DNA of 5,440 nucleotides from Candidatus Glassiibacteriota bacterium (GCA_030604975.1 JAUVUV010000181.1:1-5440); one strand, 5' to 3'; positions 1-5,016 are shown, counted from the first letter of the stretch. Numbers and translations: made by a program. The notes: a model not told the origin generated them from the sequence alone.

Positions 1-226
1 AGGCAACGAGGATATCCTCGTCGAAAAGAGATTCACGGAAAATACGCTCCAGTTCGTTTCCCAAAACACCATTGACCACATCATTGTCTCTGAGAGCTTT
101 ACGGGCGTCATCAACAGTTAGTATCGCTTTCAGAGTGTCCTTTTCGCCTACAAATGGGACGTTAATATAAGCTTCAAGATCATCATTTTTCAGCGAGACT
201 TTTATCTGTTTCCATTCTTCAGTCAC
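1..226 (-). CDS. FapA/DUF342-family protein, N-terminal part (runs off left edge)
   Basis: Seventy-five codons are present, starting at GTG (224-226) and open to the window edge, so the C-terminal part is missing. An AGAGG Shine-Dalgarno site (236-240) lies 9 nt upstream and supports this start. The piece begins VTEEWKQIKVSLKNDDLEAY, continues with a segment containing TVDDARKAL and DVVNGVLG, and reaches DEDILVA at the edge. This order (a basic beta strand, an 'EAYI.V' strand, a helix ending before 'GV..GV', then '.ILVA') resembles the N-terminal domain of FapA/DUF342 proteins, where a 'G..P..G.DG' turn normally follows. That turn would lie beyond the edge. Family members are linked to flagellar assembly or polymer-binding scaffolds, but the function is often unproven. 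No flagellar gene is visible here, so the role is family inference only. The family call rests on pattern memory of a short fragment. Confidence 0.65.
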   Translation of the reverse strand, partial: MTEEWKQIKVSLKNDDLEAYINVPFVGEKDTLKAILTVDDARKALRDNDVVNGVLGNELERIFRESLFDEDILVA

Positions 227-295
227 TTGATTCTACCTCTAGTAAAGATCTGAGAAACAGGGAGAAACGGATAAAGAATACGACTAGATGCAATC

Positions 296-325
296 TATAT
301 ATAATAAAAAATTAAGGGAAGTAAA
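296..325 (-). promoter_or_regulatory. Candidate promoter for the FapA-like gene
   Basis: On the minus strand TTTACT (325-320) is followed after 16 nt by TATATA (303-298), in a very AT-rich stretch about 75 nt upstream of the GTG start. The -35 match is only 4 of 6. The low-complexity AT sequence makes chance matches likely, so this is a weak candidate. Confidence 0.25.
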
Positions 326-412
326 TATTTTAAGCTAATAAACCAAATAAAAAGATATTAGAGACGGAAGAAAAATTCTGTTAGAATCTATAAAAGCGAA
401 GGCTTTAATCAT

Positions 413-435
413 CTGCCGAGACAATCTCTCGGCAG
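413..435. other. 9-bp hairpin in the gap downstream of the small membrane-protein gene
   Basis: CTGCCGAGA (413-421) and TCTCGGCAG (427-435) are perfect inverted copies with a 5-nt loop (CAATC). The hairpin lies 150 nt beyond the stop of the minus-strand membrane-protein gene. No T-tract follows directly on either strand. On the minus strand a smaller stem, AAAGC-CTTC-GCTTTT, follows within about 30 nt. It could be part of a transcription end or mRNA-stabilising structure, but it is not a textbook intrinsic terminator. Confidence 0.35.
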
Positions 436-584
436 GGATCAAGCCAGGGGATGAGTAGAAGATGGTTCGCGCAAAATGGGCGTCTGGCTGGATAAAAAGA
501 TATGTACTGATTGCCGGATATGTTATATTACTGAGCAATGAAAAATCCGATAGGCGTACGGTATAACAAGCTTCCCGGAGCCAG

Positions 585-785
585 TCAACTTTTCCGGCTG
601 ATCCGGTTGTAGATACGAAATGAAAAATAGGTGACTGCTGAAATCCAGAAAACCGTTCGAGAGAAGACCGATATCTGGTAAGAAAAAGAGTGATCCAACT
701 GGTCGCCCAGCACGACGGCAAGGCCGCTTGCAATGACCAGCCAGAGCAGAACGAACTGGATTCGGCGGTTTGGTTGAGATTGCAT
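585..785 (-). CDS. Small hypothetical membrane protein, two predicted TM segments
   Basis: A 66-codon gene not assignable to a family. I chose the ATG at 783-785; the frame also stays open upstream to a TTG at 869, which would add 28 mixed residues. The ATG has no strong Shine-Dalgarno site (only a TGGA-like match), so the start is uncertain. From the ATG the protein has a basic N-terminus with two arginines at residues 7-8. A hydrophobic stretch follows at about 9-27 (IQFVLLWLVIASGLAVVLG), then a short polar loop containing DQLDHS. A second, more aromatic hydrophobic stretch lies at about 38-56, and the tail is basic (RIYNRISRKS). Positive charge at both ends favours both termini facing the cytoplasm by the positive-inside rule. 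It is divergent from the decarboxylase gene. Coding status is likely but unproven, given its small size. Confidence 0.5.
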   Translation of the reverse strand: MQSQPNRRIQFVLLWLVIASGLAVVLGDQLDHSFSYQISVFSRTVFWISAVTYFSFRIYNRISRKS

Positions 786-884
786 AATAGTCCAGGTTGT
801 GTTTAAAAGTAGCGAGTTATCTACGATAGCTAAAGTAAAAACGGTAAAGCATTTCAAGTCAGGCGGCAATTTGCCAGCAAGCGC

Positions 885-931
885 CTCTTGTCACCGCCTA
901 TTCTGTTGGACGCCTGGCCGGGTGACAAGAG
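885..931. promoter_or_regulatory. 11-bp inverted repeat in the divergent intergenic region
   Basis: CTCTTGTCACC (885-895) and GGTGACAAGAG (921-931) are perfect inverted copies separated by 25 nt, between the divergent membrane-protein and decarboxylase genes. On the minus strand the right arm supplies TTGTCA (928-923), a 5-of-6 match to a -35 box. CAGAAT (905-900, 4 of 6 to a -10 box) follows after 17 nt, pointing toward the membrane-protein gene. The arms could be operator half-sites spaced about 36 bp centre to centre, or the stem of a leader hairpin. Which of these, if any, is inference. Confidence 0.4.
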
Positions 932-969
932 CTGCTACTGAGTGGAACGTGAGCAGCGCGAGGTGAAAG

Positions 970-1899
970 ATGCGTATTCTGGTTACCGGAGGCGCGGGGT
1001 TTCTGGGATCCCACCTCTGCGATTATCTGATCGAGAAAGACCACGAGGTTATTTGCATCGACAACCTGATTACCGGCAACATCGGAAATATCGGGCATCT
1101 CAGCGGTAGCGAGAAGTTTCATTTTATCAAGCATGATGTCACCGAGTACATATTTATCCCTGGCCATCTGGACGCCGTGCTTCATTTCGCCTCTCCCGCC
1201 TCCCCGGTGGACTACCTCGAGTACCCGAGTCAGACACTCAAGGTCGGTAGCCTGGGTACCCACAAGGCCCTGGGTCTGGCCCGTGAAAAAGGTGCGAGGT
1301 TCCTGCTCGCTTCAACCAGCGAGATTTACGGCGACCCAATGGTACATCCGCAGCCAGAGGATTACTGGGGCAATGTAAACACGATCGGTCCGCGGGGCGT
1401 CTATGACGAGGCCAAAAGATTTGCTGAGGCAATGACAATGGCTTACCACCGTTTCCACGGGATCGAAACCCGGATCGTGCGGATATTCAATACATACGGC
1501 CCCCGGATGCGTCTGAACGATGGCCGGGTTGTACCGAATTTTATCAGCCAGGCGCTTTCCGGCAAGCCTCTGACAGTTTACGGTGACGGTTCCCAAACCC
1601 GCTCTTTCTGCTACTACACGGACATGATAGAGGGTATCTACAGGCTGCTGAAATCCGATGTTGATACCCCGGTGAATCTCGGAAACCCAAACGAATATAC
1701 GATTCTGGAATTCGCGAAAAAGATTATCGAGGCTACCGGCAGCGCCGATGGAATAATTCATAAAAAGCTGCCACAGGACGACCCGAAAGTCAGGTGTCCG
1801 GATATCACCAAGGCAAGAGAGCTTCTCGGCTGGGAGCCTAAAGTTTCGCTTGATGAAGGCCTCAAAAAGACGATCGGTTTTTTCAGCAAATCCGTTTGA
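970..1899 (+). CDS. UDP-glucuronate decarboxylase (UDP-xylose synthase), extended SDR family
   Basis: This 309-residue protein is full length for bacterial UXS-type enzymes. These convert UDP-glucuronate to UDP-xylose in the cytoplasm with bound NAD+, supplying xylose for surface polysaccharides. The N-terminus carries the Rossmann motif TGGAGFLG (residues 6-13), and D31 at the end of the second strand fits NAD binding. The active-site region reads STSEIYGDP (115-123), with T116 and E118 as candidate catalytic residues. The YxxxK pair lies in GPRGVYDEAKR (Y145, K149); the YDEAKR form is typical of UDP-glucuronate decarboxylases. RIFNTYGPRM (171-180) and GDGSQTRSF (205-213) match the substrate-binding part. 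The start is fixed by GAGGTGA (960-966) just ahead of the ATG. No other sugar-nucleotide or glycosyltransferase gene is visible nearby. Related dTDP-glucose dehydratases are the main alternative, but the YDEAKR and TSE motifs favour the decarboxylase. Confidence 0.9.
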   Translation: MRILVTGGAGFLGSHLCDYLIEKDHEVICIDNLITGNIGNIGHLSGSEKFHFIKHDVTEYIFIPGHLDAVLHFASPASPVDYLEYPSQTLKVGSLGTHKALGLAREKGARFLLASTSEIYGDPMVHPQPEDYWGNVNTIGPRGVYDEAKRFAEAMTMAYHRFHGIETRIVRIFNTYGPRMRLNDGRVVPNFISQALSGKPLTVYGDGSQTRSFCYYTDMIEGIYRLLKSDVDTPVNLGNPNEYTILEFAKKIIEATGSADGIIHKKLPQDDPKVRCPDITKARELLGWEPKVSLDEGLKKTIGFFSKSV

Positions 1900-1905
1900 G
1901 TAACA

Positions 1906-1948
1906 GATACCGATATGGGTCAGCCCCCTGCCCTACCAAGCTGGTATC
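1906..1948. terminator. Possible weak convergent transcription end between decarboxylase and hydrolase genes
   Basis: The 52-bp gap between the convergent stop codons holds TACCA-AGC-TGGTA (1934-1946), a 5-bp hairpin followed on the plus strand by the T-rich TCGCTTTACTTTAT. A longer-range pair GATACC (1906-1911) and GGTATC (1943-1948) could form instead. Stems are short and the T-tract is interrupted, so efficient termination is doubtful. Confidence 0.25.
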
Positions 1949-1951
1949 GCT

Positions 1952-2593
1952 TTACTTTATCCCGTGTTTTCCTTTATATTCTGCCCAGTTGGCCTTGAGA
2001 TCGACAAACTCCTCAAAACTCTTGCGGAGAAGGAAAGGATTGGTTTCTTTTTCCCGGCCGATGGTCGAGCTGGGCGCCACCCCGTAATCGTGTCCAGGAT
2101 AGACTTTGGTCTCATCCGGCAGCTTCATCAGTTTATTATGCAGGCTGTCGTATTCAGCCTTGGCGCCCCTGCTGAGGTCTGTGCCTCCCACCTTGCCCAC
2201 GAAAAGGGTATCACCGGTCAGCAGAATATCATCACAAAGCACGCAGATAGAATCCTCAGTATGCCCTGGCGTGTGGATGATTTTCAGTGTCAATACGCCT
2301 AGAGCCAGTTCCTCTCCGCCTTCCACTTGCAAATCCGCCCTGTCACCGGTGATTTTGTGCATCACGATAAGAGCTGAAAGGTGCCTTGCGATGTCATGGG
2401 CCCCAACAGTGTGATCGTAGTGATCATGGGTGCAGATAACGTATTTCAGCTTGCATTTATGACGCTCATTGAGCTCCAGAAAGAGGTCTGGGCGGCCCGA
2501 TGGGTCCACTACCGCAGAACACCTGCCACTCCTGTCAGCTAGAAAATAGCCGAAGTTACGGTCACCGCCTGTCCTCACCTGTTCGAAGATCAT
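1952..2593 (-). CDS. Metallo-beta-lactamase-fold hydrolase, glyoxalase II/ETHE1 superfamily
   Basis: A 213-residue soluble enzyme. An AAGGAG site (2601-2606) 7 nt upstream of the ATG fixes the start. The metal-binding set is complete: THDHYDH (residues 55-61, ligands H56, H58, D60, H61), H111 in HTPGHTEDS, D128 in LLTGDTLF, and H168 in YPGHDYG. The tail has SSTIGREKETNPFLL, a block seen in glyoxalase II-like proteins. Retention of both metal half-sites fits a dinuclear thioesterase such as a hydroxyacylglutathione hydrolase. Persulfide dioxygenases (ETHE1) use a single iron and share much of this pattern. Classical GloB is about 250-260 residues with a C-terminal glutathione-binding domain. 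This protein is shorter and appears to lack it, so the thiol carrier and substrate are unknown. It is monocistronic as far as visible and convergent with the decarboxylase gene. Family is near certain; exact reaction is not. Confidence 0.88.
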   Translation of the reverse strand: MIFEQVRTGGDRNFGYFLADRSGRCSAVVDPSGRPDLFLELNERHKCKLKYVICTHDHYDHTVGAHDIARHLSALIVMHKITGDRADLQVEGGEELALGVLTLKIIHTPGHTEDSICVLCDDILLTGDTLFVGKVGGTDLSRGAKAEYDSLHNKLMKLPDETKVYPGHDYGVAPSSTIGREKETNPFLLRKSFEEFVDLKANWAEYKGKHGIK

Positions 2594-2600
2594 CGGTCAT

Positions 2601-2606
2601 CTCCTT
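2601..2606 (-). promoter_or_regulatory. Ribosome binding site deciding the hydrolase start
   Basis: AAGGAG on the minus strand, 7 nt before the ATG at 2591-2593, is the strongest Shine-Dalgarno match near this start. Confidence 0.75.
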
Positions 2607-2774
2607 TACAGATTTATATGAACAGCATAATGGTTGTGGATATCTTATTGTTGTAATAGGCTTGCAAGAGTAATATTAGATATAGTCAAGTTAAAGCGCA
2701 ACTTTCAAGAGCACTCTCTCAGAGGGCCTGTTCTGAAAATGAAAACCAGGCTGCGTTAATAACCATATAATCGT

Positions 2775-2803
2775 TTGCATGGTAAAATTATAACATATAT
2801 AAT
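2775..2803 (+). promoter_or_regulatory. Candidate sigma-70-type promoter for the four-cysteine protein gene
   Basis: TTGCAT (2775-2780), a 17-nt spacer and a perfect TATAAT (2798-2803) lie in an AT-rich gap about 70 nt upstream of the plus-strand gene at 2876. The -35 box matches at only 3 of 6 positions, so the call rests on the perfect -10 and the spacing. A second TATAAT at 2766-2771 has no matching -35. The rest of the 282-bp gap from 2594 shows no gene. Confidence 0.4.
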
Positions 2804-2875
2804 GAGATAGGAACTACCCAGTCTTGGAAAATTCTTCCGCCTCGAACGCGACTCAAGGTCGGTGCAGGCGAATGT

Positions 2876-3157
2876 GTGGCGAGAATGTCAGATCTACCAG
2901 CGAAATATCTCAAAATAAAAAAGCGGATAGAACAGGACAAGCTCGAGCTCGAACGGGTTCGGGAGGAACTTGAAGCGCTCGGCTCGTCTCTTAAAAAGGA
3001 TTACATTCGGGAGGTACTTAAGCCACCGGTTGAGGGGACATCCCCACCCGGCCATGCCGGTGCGTGGAACAGGATGTGCCGAAAGTGCTTCAACAGCTGC
3101 AAGCAGCCGGAGACAGTAAAAATTTATCGCTGTGCCAAATACGAGCCGTTGGACTGA
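2876..3157 (+). CDS. Hypothetical 93-residue protein: charged helix plus C-x2-C-x3-C-x10-C motif
   Basis: I do not recognise a named family. Starting from the GTG at 2876 gives 93 residues; the in-frame ATG at 2885 gives 90. Neither has a strong Shine-Dalgarno site. Residues about 10-42 form a lysine/glutamate-rich segment (KIKKRIEQDKLELERVREEL) with leucine and isoleucine spacing that suits an amphipathic helix or short coiled coil. A proline/glycine-rich linker follows (about 49-62). The C-terminal part has four cysteines at C68, C71, C75 and C86 (MCRKCFNSCKQP, then YRCAKYEP), a pattern suited to binding zinc or an Fe-S cluster. I have seen similar short Cys tails in uncharacterised phage and bacterial proteins, from memory only. 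Codon use looks normal, and a candidate promoter lies upstream. Its stop codon directly abuts that of the convergent dehydrogenase gene. Function unknown. Confidence 0.65.
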   Translation: MARMSDLPAKYLKIKKRIEQDKLELERVREELEALGSSLKKDYIREVLKPPVEGTSPPGHAGAWNRMCRKCFNSCKQPETVKIYRCAKYEPLD

Positions 3158-3940
3158 CTATATTTTGGGCCGGTTTGAGGTGAGCATCCTCCCGCCGTCC
3201 ACAGGCAGGATCGCTCCTGTCACCCAGCGGCTGGAATCACTGGCCAGATAAAGCGCCGCATTGGCAATATCCTCGGGCCTGCCGTTCCGGCCAAGCGGGT
3301 GGCATGGTTTGAGTTTGTTTAAAAATTCTTCCACTCCCTGCTCTCCGAATATCGGTATGGAAAGCTCGGTGTTTTCCACCGCTGCTGGACAGATAACATT
3401 GACCCGGATCTGGTCGGGTGCGTGTTCCAGGGCCAGGGTCTGGCTGATCATCTGCACCGCGGCCTTGCTGGTGCAATAAAGACCGGCCCCGAGCATTGGC
3501 CTCAGGCCAGCCACCGAGCTGATAGTGATAATCGATCCCCCACCGCGTTGTTTCATGTGCGGGATCACCGCTACGCTGAAACGCCAGGGCGCCCAGACAT
3601 TTGTGCGCATCAGCAGTTCGTAAGTTTGATCGTCGGCCTGGGCCAGGTTGTCAAAACGCATAACCCCGGCATTGTTCACCAGCACATCGATACCGCCGAA
3701 CCTGTTGAGGGCCGTTTTTACCAGGCCCTGTATCTGGGCCTGGTCGGTGACATCGCAGGGCAGGGGAAGGATTTTATCTTCAGAGGCCCCGAGTGAGGCT
3801 GCCGTCTCCTGGAGTTTTTCAATTCTTCTGCCACAGATTACGACCTTAGCGCCTTCTTCCACAAAGGCGAGGACAATCTCTCTGCCGATTCCTGTTCCGC
3901 CGCCTGTGACTATTGCTATTTTTCCGTTCAGCACTCCCAT
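3158..3940 (-). CDS. Classical short-chain dehydrogenase/reductase (SDR), substrate unknown
   Basis: A 260-residue cytoplasmic NAD(P)-dependent oxidoreductase of typical SDR length. I start at the ATG at 3938-3940 because GGAGG lies 6 nt upstream. The frame is open further up to 3976, but those 12 extra residues precede the usual SDR beginning (MGVLNGKIAIVTGG). Motifs from this start: TGGGTGIG (12-19) for dinucleotide binding, CDVTD (62-66), NNAG (89-92), and the catalytic tetrad N114, S142, Y155, K159. The C-terminal VTGAILPVDGG (240-250) is characteristic. G37-R38-R39 after the second strand, with no acidic residue there, suggests NADP(H) preference. IPIFGEQGVEEF (195-206) lies in the variable substrate region and does not identify a substrate. 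A symporter-like fragment ends 33 nt upstream on the same strand, so the two could be co-transcribed. Glucose 1-dehydrogenase and FabG-type reductases are close relatives, but no specific function can be assigned. Confidence 0.9.
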   Translation of the reverse strand: MGVLNGKIAIVTGGGTGIGREIVLAFVEEGAKVVICGRRIEKLQETAASLGASEDKILPLPCDVTDQAQIQGLVKTALNRFGGIDVLVNNAGVMRFDNLAQADDQTYELLMRTNVWAPWRFSVAVIPHMKQRGGGSIITISSVAGLRPMLGAGLYCTSKAAVQMISQTLALEHAPDQIRVNVICPAAVENTELSIPIFGEQGVEEFLNKLKPCHPLGRNGRPEDIANAALYLASDSSRWVTGAILPVDGGRMLTSNRPKI

Positions 3941-3946
3941 GAGAAA

Positions 3947-3951
3947 CCTCC
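3947..3951 (-). promoter_or_regulatory. Ribosome binding site deciding the SDR start
   Basis: GGAGG on the minus strand, 6 nt before the ATG at 3938-3940. It lies inside the longer open frame that begins at 3976, which argues that the longer version is not the real start. Confidence 0.8.
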
Positions 3952-3972
3952 ATAAGTAAGGTTGGGATAGTG

Positions 3973-4104
3973 TCAATTCAATGTTAAGCCGGGGTGCCCG
4001 GGGCCACTCCCCCCGCCATCCGATGCCTTTTTCAAATGAAACAGGCCGATAGCCAGTATCACAACCAGGTAGCCGATAACGATAATGTAATCAAGAACGG
4101 TCAT
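3973..4104 (-). pseudogene. Truncated sodium:solute symporter (SSS) N-terminal fragment
   Basis: From the ATG at 4102-4104 the frame gives 43 residues. The first 29 (MTVLDYIIVIGYLVVILAIG, then LFHLKKASD) look like the extreme N-terminus and first transmembrane helix of SSS-family sodium symporters, which typically begin LDY-hydrophobic-GLY followed by a basic segment. SSS proteins are usually around 500 residues with 12 or more helices. Here the similarity stops at KKASD and is replaced by a glycine/proline-rich tail (GGGSGPGHPGLTLN) and a stop. Neither other frame downstream shows the expected 'DFFLGGR'-like continuation, so a deletion is more likely than a simple frameshift. The break lies in a locally very GC-rich patch. 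The start has no strong Shine-Dalgarno site, and an alternative TTG at 4188 would add 28 residues. It could instead be a genuine small single-span protein. Confidence 0.5.
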
Positions 4105-4159
4105 CTGGTAATCCAGCCTTAATTTTGGGAGCTTTTCTTTGATAAGGGTGTAATTTATG

Positions 4160-4188
4160 GTAATAAAACCGGTTAAAAGATTAATCAA
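4160..4188 (-). promoter_or_regulatory. Candidate promoter upstream of symporter remnant and SDR gene
   Basis: On the minus strand TTGATT (4188-4183) and TATTAC (4165-4160) are separated by 17 nt, each matching consensus at 4 of 6 positions. The perfect 8-bp palindrome AACCGGTT (4167-4174) lies in the spacer. A transcript from here would run through the remnant into the SDR gene. Confidence 0.3.
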
Positions 4189-4250
4189 AATATACGAGAG
4201 CGGGTTCGTTCGAAAGGATTTTGTTATTTGGGTTCACGTTGGAGTCAGGG

Positions 4251-4361
4251 ATGATGACATATTCAATGGAAGGCATAAAGATAAAAACTCTGAACGGAGC
4301 GAGTGATGAACTGCCGATCTATCAAAGCTTTAGGGTTGATAATTATTTACAAGAACAATAA
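4251..4361 (+). CDS. Possible 36-codon small ORF
   Basis: ATG at 4251 is preceded by GGAG (4241-4244) at 6 nt spacing, a usable ribosome binding site. The 36-residue product (MMTYSMEGIKIKTLNGASDE and so on, ending DNYLQEQ) is hydrophilic, with no signal peptide, membrane segment or recognised motif. Its stop codon overlaps the candidate promoter and palindrome of the next gene. It could be a small protein, a leader peptide or chance. Confidence 0.25.
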   Translation: MMTYSMEGIKIKTLNGASDELPIYQSFRVDNYLQEQ

Positions 4362-4364
4362 ATT
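4336..4364 (+). promoter_or_regulatory. Candidate promoter for the beta-barrel protein gene
   Basis: TTGATA (4336-4341, 5 of 6 to the -35 consensus), a 17-nt spacer and TAAATT (4359-4364, 4 of 6 to the -10 consensus) lie about 40 nt upstream of the ATG at 4406. GATAAT (4338-4343) is an alternative -10 without a clear -35. Confidence 0.4.
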
Positions 4365-4369
4365 GTTCT
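4352..4369. promoter_or_regulatory. Perfect 8+8 palindrome overlapping the candidate -10 box (operator-like)
   Basis: AGAACAAT (4352-4359) and ATTGTTCT (4362-4369) are perfect inverted copies with a 2-nt spacer. The symmetric 18-bp site covers the candidate -10 box, the position expected for a dimeric repressor. No adjacent regulator gene is visible, so the binding protein is unknown. A hairpin role is less likely because the loop would be only 2 nt. Confidence 0.4.
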
Positions 4370-4405
4370 CTGGTTCCCTGTAACATCAACATAGGAGAGG
4401 ACGCG

Positions 4406-4891
4406 ATGCGCAAGATCTTTTACTCACTGACAATTTTTCTGATCATTTTCTTTTTCAATTCGCTGAATGCCAAGGATGTCGTGCTCGGGGTAGGCGGCAG
4501 GGTCGGCGCAACACTGGACCCGGACCAGGTGCATCTGGGTATCCACCTCGATCTCGGCGAGCTTGCCGAGCGGGTGCGCGTTCAGCCGAGCGTGGAAATC
4601 GGTTTCGGCAATGATATCACCCTGGTGGCGGTTAACCCGGAGGTTGTCTACCTTTTCAATAAGAGAAGCAAATGGACACCCTATGCAGGCGGCGGACTTG
4701 GATTGAATATAGTAAACCGCGACCGTCCTTCACCGGGTCAGGATAATACCGAGCTGGAAGTAGGTTTGAACCTGCTGGCTGGTATAGAGACAATGGTTAG
4801 CAGTTCCACGAGGCTATTTTTCGAGGGCAAGTTTGGAGTGGGGGACAGCCCCGATTTCAAGGTTACATGCGGGTTTACCATTATACATTAG
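4406..4891 (+). CDS. Exported small beta-barrel-like outer-membrane protein
   Basis: A 161-residue protein with a strong ribosome binding site, AGGAGAGG (4393-4400), 5 nt before the ATG. Residues 1-22 form a signal peptide: MRK, a long hydrophobic core rich in Ile and Phe, and a probable signal peptidase I cleavage after N-A at 22 (LNA|KD). The mature part of about 139 residues alternates polar and hydrophobic residues in about eight strand-like segments separated by polar or glycine turns. Examples are VVLGVGGRVGATL, VHLGIHLDLG, VRVQPSVEIGFG, WTPYAGGGLGLNIV and TRLFFEGKFGVG. This size and pattern fit an 8-stranded outer-membrane barrel of the OmpX/OmpA-transmembrane type. The last residue is His rather than the common terminal Phe, though FTII precedes it. 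No specific family or ligand is recognised. It appears monocistronic, with its own candidate promoter and palindrome, and is followed by the GC-rich structured element. Confidence 0.75.
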   Translation: MRKIFYSLTIFLIIFFFNSLNAKDVVLGVGGRVGATLDPDQVHLGIHLDLGELAERVRVQPSVEIGFGNDITLVAVNPEVVYLFNKRSKWTPYAGGGLGLNIVNRDRPSPGQDNTELEVGLNLLAGIETMVSSSTRLFFEGKFGVGDSPDFKVTCGFTIIH

Positions 4892-4918
4892 AGCCTTTTG
4901 AGGGTATCCCCGGCCGTG

Positions 4919-5016
4919 GGGGCGGCGGTCCGCCCGCCGCTGCCTGCGCCGGCGGACGGCTCAAAGCCGCTTATTGCGGCTTTGCAGCGCGCTTGCTTTG
5001 CGCGCACCGCCGCCCC
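4919..5016. repeat. GC-rich structured element predicted to fold as a four-way junction
   Basis: An outer stem of 11 perfect pairs (GGGGCGGCGGT 4919-4929 with ACCGCCGCCCC 5006-5016) encloses three hairpins. The first is CCGCC (4930-4934) with GGCGG (4951-4955). It has an alternative register, CCGCCG 4934-4939 with CGGCGG 4950-4955, or 7 bp if two outer pairs open. The second is CAAAGCCGC (4962-4970) with GCGGCTTTG (4976-4984), 9 bp with loop TTATT. The third is GCGCGC (4987-4992) with GCGCGC (5000-5005). Linkers between stems are 0-6 nt. The element starts 28 nt after the barrel-protein stop. No T-tract follows, so it is not a standard terminator, and there are no tRNA-type conserved residues. 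It looks like a REP-like or small palindromic intergenic repeat, or a structured RNA 3' end. Only one copy is in the window. Confidence 0.55.

Larger units (their letters stand above)
227..584. other. Intergenic region, no convincing gene
   Basis: This stretch is AT-rich, especially 290-370, with no ORF that has both a plausible start site and recognisable protein character. A long minus-strand open frame crosses it (335-733), but it starts inside the small membrane-protein gene in another frame and has no credible ribosome binding site. The only clear structure is the hairpin at 413-435. Confidence 0.5.

Noticed and set aside
335..733. 132-codon minus-strand open frame across the left gap
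   Set aside because: It begins inside the small membrane-protein gene in a different frame, lacks a ribosome binding site, and its composition shows no domain or coherent membrane pattern. The overlapping frame at 585-785 has the more protein-like character.
1312..1761. 149-codon minus-strand open frame antisense to the decarboxylase gene
   Set aside because: It lies entirely within the clearly identified UDP-glucuronate decarboxylase gene and has no recognisable motif; it is a shadow of the coding strand.
2958..3022. Imperfect direct repeat (TTCGGGAGGAACTTGAAG and TTCGGGAGGTACTTAAG) 48 nt apart
   Set aside because: The copies are in the same reading frame of one gene and encode similar helix residues (REEL and REVL). 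The similarity does not extend beyond about 17 nt, so chance or helix periodicity explains it.
3422..3959. Plus-strand open frames of 103-124 codons opposite the SDR gene
   Set aside because: They are antisense shadows of the SDR gene, with no start-site support and no family resemblance.
4919..5016. tRNA or intrinsic terminator reading of the cloverleaf-like element
   Set aside because: There is no TTCGA-type T-loop, no anticodon arm and no CCA-like end. No T-tract follows the outer stem on either strand, so neither tRNA nor a standard terminator fits.
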